From: Harmonia axyridis
Taxonomy: Eukaryota; Arthropoda; Insecta; Coleoptera; Coccinellidae
Assembly: GCF_914767665.1 (NCBI RefSeq)
Contig: NC_059504.1
Span: 31,984,001-32,048,000 of the forward strand
Direction of reading: 5' to 3'
Length of the DNA stretch: 64,000 nucleotides
Every line of letters begins with the position of its first letter. The first letter of the stretch is position 1. Positions 58,487 to 64,000 of this stretch are shown one piece after another. The notes under the pieces were generated by a model. The model saw nothing but the letters and a program-made list of their open reading frames with translations. It was not told where the DNA came from and did no database searches. The position numbers and the translations under genes were made by a program.

Positions 58487-58521
58487 TTTTTTTTTTTTCA
58501 CACTTTCGTGGGATTATCTGG
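58487..58521 (-). mobile_element. Second R4-like 3' stub, tail-to-tail
   Basis: Reverse complement of the last 35 bp of the stub to the left (CCAGATAATCCCACGAAAGT...A tract), facing it across a 10-bp TA tract. Confidence 0.85.
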
Positions 58522-58530
58522 TATATATAT

Positions 58531-58562
58531 AGACCTATTGCACATAATCGGCCTGACATTGT
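58531..58562 (+). pseudogene. R4-like endonuclease scrap
   Basis: AGACCTATTGCACATAATCG... reads RPIAHNRPDIV, the RPD part of the restriction-like endonuclease of the same family. About 32 bp, between a TA tract and the BEL/Pao LTR. Confidence 0.6.
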
Positions 58563-58567
58563 CTAAA

Positions 58568-59045
58568 TGATCGCAAATTATTGCAACCAATTTCAGATGA
58601 CGATAACTATTGAGAGATTAAGCAACTTGAAAGAATTTGTGTGCACTTACCTCGTGAGTTAAGAGAGATGATGTCTGGGAATTTACCCCCTAATCCGGTG
58701 GCAGAAGATGGTCAGGTGGATGGGTAAAAGGGTTGATTAACCTCTTCTGCACCGGCTTCGTGGTTATCACTCAATTTGAGTAACACACAATTAACTCGAA
58801 ATTGCTCAATCAGTTTTTAACAGAAGAAATTGAAAATGTATAAAGATGACAGATGATTAGATGAATTTTAAGTAATCAAAATAACTTAGTTTAATATATT
58901 TTAGAATCGATAAGCACAGTTTGACACTTGAGAAAAATTATTATTATTCTTATGGCGATGTTTGTTTACCGACCGGGTTTTTACCGACCGGGTAATACCG
59001 CGGCCGCAGGTGGCGCCAACAAACAACAATTTTCACGACGTAACA
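58568..59045 (-). repeat. 3' LTR of BEL/Pao element
   Basis: Read on the minus strand it starts TGTTACGTCGTG (59045) just after a purine-rich run (AGGGCGAGCGGCA) and would end ...TTTGCGATCA (58568), giving TG...CA ends. It contains two copies of ACCGACCGGGT (58970-58998, plus strand). The left limit is inferred from the TG/CA rule because the other LTR is outside the window. Confidence 0.65.
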
Positions 59046-59099
59046 TGCCGCTCGCCCTGAAGAGTCCCTTCAGTAAGTGAACAGACGAAAAAGGGCCAT

Positions 59100-62000
59100 C
59101 TATTGACTTGGAAGAGGACACAGCTTGACGACTGGTCGTCGAATTATCCCAGAGGAAGTAGTAACATCAGCTACACGAGTGGTGGAGTCAGTTCCAGGAA
59201 AAACAGATGATATACGACCGATACTCCATTTCAGAGGAGGAAGATTATCATCTCGAATGACGACTACAGTACCTGGAAGAATGGGGGTAGATGGCTGCAA
59301 CCACTTGTGACGTTGCTGCAAGGTATGCAAGTATTCCTGACGCCAACGCTTCCAGAAGTCCTGCTGAAATCGCTGGACTAGTTGCCAACGAGATAACCGG
59401 TTCACAGACACAGAACTGACATCGTTGTCAGGAGGAGCTTTTAGGGACCGGAAAACCAAGAAATGCCCTGGTGTAAGGGCCTCAAAATCAGAAGGATCAG
59501 ATGATGGAAGATACAGAGGACGAGAGTTGAGGATGGCTTCAACCTGAGTGCAGACGGTGAGAAACTCCTCGTAAGTGAGTTTCTGCTCGCCAATAACGCG
59601 AGTAAGATGATGTTTAGCAGATTTTACAGCGGCCTCCCACAGGCCGCCAAAGTGAGGACTGGAAGGGGGTATGAATCGCCAGTCAGTTCCGGACGACGAG
59701 GCGGCATCACAAAGACTCTGCTGATGTTGTGGAGCAGACAGTAAGCGACCAAGGTCACGAAGGTAGTCATGAGCACCAACAAAGTTGGTCCCGTTATCCG
59801 AAAAGATGACGGAAGGATGACCTCGGCGTGCAACAAAGCGCCGATAAGCAGCGATGAACGCTGGGGTTGACAGCTCAGATGCCAATTCTAGATGAACTGC
59901 TTTAGTAGAGAAGCAGATGAAGACAACCAGATATGCCTTCGTGCTAACGGCTCCGCGTAGTCGTGCACTCGTCACATAAAATGGGCCGGCGTAGTCGACA
60001 CCAGTAGTGAGAAAAGCCATAGCAGATGATAGCCGCTCTGGTGGAAGATTGCCCATTGGCTGTATTAGAGGACGGGGCTTGCAAGAAAAGCATCGGTTGC
60101 ACTTGCGCAGACGATTGCGTACTACATTACGTCCGTCCAATATCCAGTACCGTCGACGAATGTACGAATGAGTAGCTAAAGCACCGGCGTGCAGAAGACG
60201 ATAATGGGCATCATCGATTATCAGATGAGTGAGATGATTGTCCTTCGGTAGAAGAACAGGATGTTTGTGTCGATATGGTAATAAAGAGGCTGAAAGGCGA
60301 CCTCCAACTCGAACAAGTCCATGCTCATCGCAAAAAAGGTGAAGTTTCATGATGAGTCGATGACGAGAAGATGGTTTCTGCAGCTCAGCCAGCTCCTCGG
60401 CAAAATGAACAGATTGAACCAGACGTATTAAGCAGATCTCTGCTTCCTGAAGCTCAATAGAGGTGAGAAAACCTGTGCGAGGTAAAGCTGAACCACGAGC
60501 ATTCAGTATGAAACGTCGACAAAAGGCAATGACGCGCTTGAGTCGAAGATACGAAGAAAAACGGTCAATCATGGTGGGTTCACCGGAGACAACCGTCAAC
60601 ACTAAAGCGGAGAGCGGCTTGGCTTCTTCGTCCACTTGATCAATTCGAGATGAATCAACAGAGGACAGGGGCCAAAGAGAGGAATCGAGAGACAACCAGT
60701 GAGGACCACGCCACCACAATGGGTGATGATGAATGTCTGCAGGCATCAATCCTCGAGAGGCACAATTAGCTGGGTTGTCTTCAGACACCACATGCCTCCA
60801 GTGATTTGAGGGAATCAGATCCTGGATCTCAGCGACTCGATTGCCAACAAATGTCTTCCACCTGTGACTCTCACCACGAATCCACGACAAGGCTACAGAA
60901 GAATCGCAGAAGGCGATGCATTCAGTAGTGAGATGCTGCAAAACACGAGATGACAGGTGATGCATGAGCTTGGCGAGAAGATGGGCACCGCACAGTTCCA
61001 AGCGCGGCAGGGTTGTAGCCTTGCAAGGGGCAATTTTGGACTTGGCCGCCAGGAGAGACACATGGTAATGTCCAGAAGATGCGAAAGTGCGGAGATAAAC
61101 TACTGCAGCGTAGCCAGATTCAGAGGCATCACAGAAGCCGATCAGCCGATGAGCAGAAGAAGAAATGGCTGAGATGAATCGTGGTATGTGAAGCTCTGTC
61201 AAAGTGGGGAGCTGGGATTGAAACTGCAACCACGGGGGCTGAACCTCACTGGAAAGAGGTTGGTCCCATTCCAGATGGAGTAAGCAGAGCTGACGGAAGA
61301 AAATCTTGGCATAGAAGGTAACAGGAGCTAACCATCCCAAGGGATCGAAGATTCTGGCCATCTGACTCAACACAGACCGCTTGGTGATTGCTGTTGAGGT
61401 CAAACGAACAGAGTAGAAGAAGTGATCAGATGCTGGATTCCATCCAAGTCCCAAAATCTTGAGACTCGGTTCACGGTCGAGAAGAAGGGGGTCAATGGAG
61501 GAGGATTCTCTACGATGATCAGAAGGAATACCATCCAGAAGAGGAAGATGATTAGTAGCCCATTTGCGTAGCTCAAAACCGCCCGCCATGAGCAGATCCT
61601 GAGCATGTTGACGCAACTCAAGAGCTTCAGCCTCGGACGAACAACCTGTTAAGATGTCATCGACATAAATTTGATCTAGCAAAACCTGCCTAGCAGCAGG
61701 AAACTTGGGTCCGTCGTCCGAAGCTAGCTGTCGGAGGGTCCTAAGTGCCAAATAGGGAGCTGAAGAAACTCCATAAGTGACGGTGTTAAGGCGATAATAT
61801 TGGAGAGGTTCCTGTTTGGTGAAACGCCAGACTATGCGTTGATAATCCCTTTGCTCAGGGCTTATCAAGATCTGTCGATACATCTGTCTGATATCGGCAG
61901 TGAAGACATATCGATGTAGACGAAAGCGAAGCAGAAGAGTGAAAATATCCTCTTGCAGTTTCGGGCCAGTAAGAAGAAGATCGTTGAGGGATTTGCCATT

Positions 62001-63347
62001 AGCAGATGCGCAAGAGGCGTTGAAAACCACTCGAATTTTAGTAGGAGGGTCGTCAGGGTGATGTACAGGATGATGAGGGATGTAATATGTTTCATATCGC
62101 GGACAATCAGAAGATTCAGGAACCAATTCCATGTGTCCACTTTCGAGATAATCACGCATGAACTCATGATAGGCGACACGAAGAGCAGGGTTATTGTCTA
62201 GACGATGTTCCAACCGAATAAACTGCCTAGTCGCCACGTTGACGGAGGTACCCAGCCGAGAAGATGACAAGGGTAAACCAACGGTGTATCTTCCGTTGGA
62301 GTCACGAGTTACATCAGCGCGATACAGCATTTCACATTCTTTCTCTGCAGGAGTTAAAGGAAGCACTTCAGGTACCTTGTCGAGTTCCCAAAAGCGACGA
62401 ACGAGGTGGGCAAGCTCCTGGTCTGAATGATGCGAGGGGCTCATGTTCGTGGTTTGAAGATCGGTAACGACATGAGATTTTATCACGTCAGATGGTGAGA
62501 GTTTGGGAGATGCATCAGAAGACTTAGGTTTGTCAGAAGAGGAATGGCAGGTGATCACTGATAGAGGAGAATCAGGCTGCGTAAGTGACGAAGAAGGAAC
62601 AGCAGGTGATAACCCTGCAGAAGATGATGAAGAGGTGTGTTGATGGAGGGCCTGATGGGTACTTCTAGGATGTCGAGTGAAACCATTGACAATGTCAGGT
62701 GAGAAGGAAACATGTTTTGTTCTCTTGCGATAACGGGCATAGGGCCCATAGAGCACCCAACCTAAGGTGGTAGATAATGCCCCTGGAAGTTCAGACGATG
62801 GGCGCAACGTGCCAGGAAGAATTAGATGAGGGAGCACATCCGAACCAATCAACATCCCTATGATGCGAGGAAGATAGAAGAGTGGATCAGCTAGGTTGAA
62901 TTGCCGAAACTCAGACCATCGGCCATTGAACGCTTGGACAGGAAGAGGGTCTAGATGGCCGTCAAGAACGTAGGCTTTAATGATTAGATTTGGGGGATCC
63001 CCTCGGTGACAGAGAGTGACGTATGCGTACCCTTGGATGCGAAACTGATCCGCGTTACTCAAGGTGCGAAGTTGAATAGCTTCGGGGTGAATGCGCAGAC
63101 GAAGCTTGGTGGCCCAATCTCGGGTGATGAGGGTGTGTTGGCAACCTGAATCAAGAAGAGCACGGCCAAAAACGACATTCCGCCGGTTGTCTAGACGGAT
63201 CCAAGCGGTAGGCATAAGGTAGTCCGGATTATTTGTCTGACGCAAGGCAGAACGCGCAGATGAAAGCAGATGACAAGGAGAGAACAGACGAGACGTCGTG
63301 GACGGATGTTGGACCGACGGGGTGAGTCGGCCGCAAGCTGACCACAC
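59100..63347 (-). CDS. BEL/Pao retrotransposon Pol: protease, RT, RNase H, integrase
   Basis: 1415 codons open, no break. In order: retropepsin-like protease with ALLDSG (residues 64-69); RT with FTADIRQMYRQI and YVDD at 561-564; RNase H with acidic residues in IGFCDASESGYAAV, LPRLELCGAHLL, AFCDSSVALSWI and SEDNPANCASRG; integrase with an HHCC zinc finger (HAGALATHSYIRRRYW...CNRCFSC) and the DDE residues in VDYAGPFYV, VIFSDNGTNF and GGLWEAAVK; then the C-terminal domain usual for Pao integrases. The listed start is a GTG just behind an in-frame TGA (63354-63356) that separates it from the Gag frame; these elements normally make one Gag-Pol polyprotein. The long intact frame suggests a recent insertion. 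Confidence 0.93.
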   Translation of the reverse strand: MWSACGRLTPSVQHPSTTSRLFSPCHLLSSARSALRQTNNPDYLMPTAWIRLDNRRNVVFGRALLDSGCQHTLITRDWATKLRLRIHPEAIQLRTLSNADQFRIQGYAYVTLCHRGDPPNLIIKAYVLDGHLDPLPVQAFNGRWSEFRQFNLADPLFYLPRIIGMLIGSDVLPHLILPGTLRPSSELPGALSTTLGWVLYGPYARYRKRTKHVSFSPDIVNGFTRHPRSTHQALHQHTSSSSSAGLSPAVPSSSLTQPDSPLSVITCHSSSDKPKSSDASPKLSPSDVIKSHVVTDLQTTNMSPSHHSDQELAHLVRRFWELDKVPEVLPLTPAEKECEMLYRADVTRDSNGRYTVGLPLSSSRLGTSVNVATRQFIRLEHRLDNNPALRVAYHEFMRDYLESGHMELVPESSDCPRYETYYIPHHPVHHPDDPPTKIRVVFNASCASANGKSLNDLLLTGPKLQEDIFTLLLRFRLHRYVFTADIRQMYRQILISPEQRDYQRIVWRFTKQEPLQYYRLNTVTYGVSSAPYLALRTLRQLASDDGPKFPAARQVLLDQIYVDDILTGCSSEAEALELRQHAQDLLMAGGFELRKWATNHLPLLDGIPSDHRRESSSIDPLLLDREPSLKILGLGWNPASDHFFYSVRLTSTAITKRSVLSQMARIFDPLGWLAPVTFYAKIFFRQLCLLHLEWDQPLSSEVQPPWLQFQSQLPTLTELHIPRFISAISSSAHRLIGFCDASESGYAAVVYLRTFASSGHYHVSLLAAKSKIAPCKATTLPRLELCGAHLLAKLMHHLSSRVLQHLTTECIAFCDSSVALSWIRGESHRWKTFVGNRVAEIQDLIPSNHWRHVVSEDNPANCASRGLMPADIHHHPLWWRGPHWLSLDSSLWPLSSVDSSRIDQVDEEAKPLSALVLTVVSGEPTMIDRFSSYLRLKRVIAFCRRFILNARGSALPRTGFLTSIELQEAEICLIRLVQSVHFAEELAELQKPSSRHRLIMKLHLFCDEHGLVRVGGRLSASLLPYRHKHPVLLPKDNHLTHLIIDDAHYRLLHAGALATHSYIRRRYWILDGRNVVRNRLRKCNRCFSCKPRPLIQPMGNLPPERLSSAMAFLTTGVDYAGPFYVTSARLRGAVSTKAYLVVFICFSTKAVHLELASELSTPAFIAAYRRFVARRGHPSVIFSDNGTNFVGAHDYLRDLGRLLSAPQHQQSLCDAASSSGTDWRFIPPSSPHFGGLWEAAVKSAKHHLTRVIGEQKLTYEEFLTVCTQVEAILNSRPLYLPSSDPSDFEALTPGHFLVFRSLKAPPDNDVSSVSVNRLSRWQLVQRFQQDFWKRWRQEYLHTLQQRHKWLQPSTPILPGTVVVIRDDNLPPLKWSIGRISSVFPGTDSTTRVADVTTSSGIIRRPVVKLCPLPSQ

Positions 63348-63353
63348 TCGTAG

Positions 63354-63983
63354 TCATTCCGAACCATGGCCAGACGATGTTGAACCTGCCCCCCTAGAAA
63401 ACGTGCGCGACATGCCGAGATTAATTAATCGACCTCTTACTCCAATTCGAGAGATGGAAGTACGAGCTGACTGCTCTGGAGAAATAGGTGGAGAAGGGGA
63501 TAAGTCTGTCAATGGCTCCTCCGTGCGGGAAACAGAAGGTGGAGAGGGGAGTTGGTCTGTCGACTGCTCCCTCGTGTGGGAAACGGAAGACGACGTAGTG
63601 GCAGTAGAGGCCAGGTGAAGAATCGTATGGTGACGTGCCCCGCACGTGTGGCAGCACTGACTTGACCCGCAGTCGGCAGTGGAGTGGAACGACGACATGC
63701 AATTTCTGCACAATCGTTGCTCAGTCACGAAAGCTCTTCGCTTATGAATAGTCATGGCCTTGAATTCACGACACTGGCGAATGGAGTGATTTGCATAGCA
63801 GAAAACACACGCGGGCGATGGAGATGAGCGCGAACCAGTGTATGCCGGACGGCGATAGGACTGGCCAGAGGATGAAGGCACAGCCGATGGAGAAACAGAA
63901 GCTGAGGCTACCGGTGATGGTGGTCTTGACGACCTCCTTGGCACAGACGAACGGGATGAAGTGATGGAAGTGCTTTCCAACAC
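63354..63983 (-). CDS. BEL/Pao Gag C-terminal part with zinc knuckles (partial)
   Basis: The visible part of Gag, cut by the window end; the listed start at 63983 is only the first in-window codon usable as a start and the frame probably continues beyond 64000. Knuckles: CVFCYANHSIRQC, CRNCMSSFHSTADC and CCHTCGARHHTILH, the spaced set seen in BEL/Pao Gag before the protease. A Ser/Thr/Pro-rich linker follows to TGA at 63354-63356, in the same frame as Pol. The next codons are CTA CGA, so the stop context is UGA-CUA. Gag binds the genomic RNA in virus-like particles. Confidence 0.85.
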   Translation of the reverse strand: MLESTSITSSRSSVPRRSSRPPSPVASASVSPSAVPSSSGQSYRRPAYTGSRSSPSPACVFCYANHSIRQCREFKAMTIHKRRAFVTEQRLCRNCMSSFHSTADCGSSQCCHTCGARHHTILHLASTATTSSSVSHTREQSTDQLPSPPSVSRTEEPLTDLSPSPPISPEQSARTSISRIGVRGRLINLGMSRTFSRGAGSTSSGHGSE

Positions 63984-64000
63984 TCGCAGCTGTCGATTGG

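Overview
This window is a eukaryotic, AT-rich and almost entirely transposon-derived piece of an arthropod genome, most likely an insect. The evidence is the mix of element families: Jockey-type and other LINEs, Tc1/mariner elements with TA target sites, Penelope-like elements (PLEs) with GIY-YIG endonuclease, R2/R4-superclade elements with a restriction-like endonuclease, a BEL/Pao element and a tRNA-derived SINE. I see no host protein-coding gene, rRNA gene or functional tRNA gene. The order of insect cannot be fixed from the sequence.

Layout. 1-984 is a broken LINE ORF1 (minus). 1991-4922 is a Tc1/mariner-derived element with long terminal inverted repeats, split by a head-to-head pair of PLE remnants (2209-3892). 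5274-12120 is a Jockey-type LINE remnant (ORF1 plus the start of the ORF2 endonuclease). It is interrupted by a complete but non-coding LTR retrotransposon (5643-10903, flanked by AGAT), which itself carries a fold-back MITE (6904-8069), and then by a 3' LINE fragment (11133-11672). 12218-14190 is a fold-back Tc1/mariner. 14195-17470 holds retroelement tails, a SINE (15058-15263, perfect 11-bp target duplication) and an RTE-like reverse transcriptase (RT) fragment. 17468-21535 is an R4-like element with a tail-to-tail partner. 21555-24130 and 26252-30692 are head-to-head PLE pairs, separated by a 252-bp (TA)n tract, a fold-back MITE and a LINE tail. 30733-39345 is gene-free and contains a multi-kilobase imperfect palindrome. 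39465-47998 is an inverted array of tandem PLE copies, one with an intact 844-codon ORF. 48090-58562 is a cluster of R4-like elements separated by (TA)n tracts, with an unusual palindromic rearrangement at 51612-52000. 58568-64000 is a BEL/Pao element on the minus strand whose 5' part runs off the window.

How it fits together. Two unrelated retroelement classes, the R4-like LINEs and the PLEs, repeatedly end at (TA)n microsatellites, so new copies land beside old ones. The result is tail-to-tail R4-like pairs, head-to-head PLE pairs and palindromes. Ten PLE tails carry a hammerhead-ribozyme-like fold just before an AATAAA-containing tail. In the BEL/Pao element a single in-frame UGA, in the context UGA-CUA, separates the Gag zinc knuckles from Pol; this is the context best known for stop-codon readthrough. 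Domain calls rest on motifs read by eye; no database search was run.
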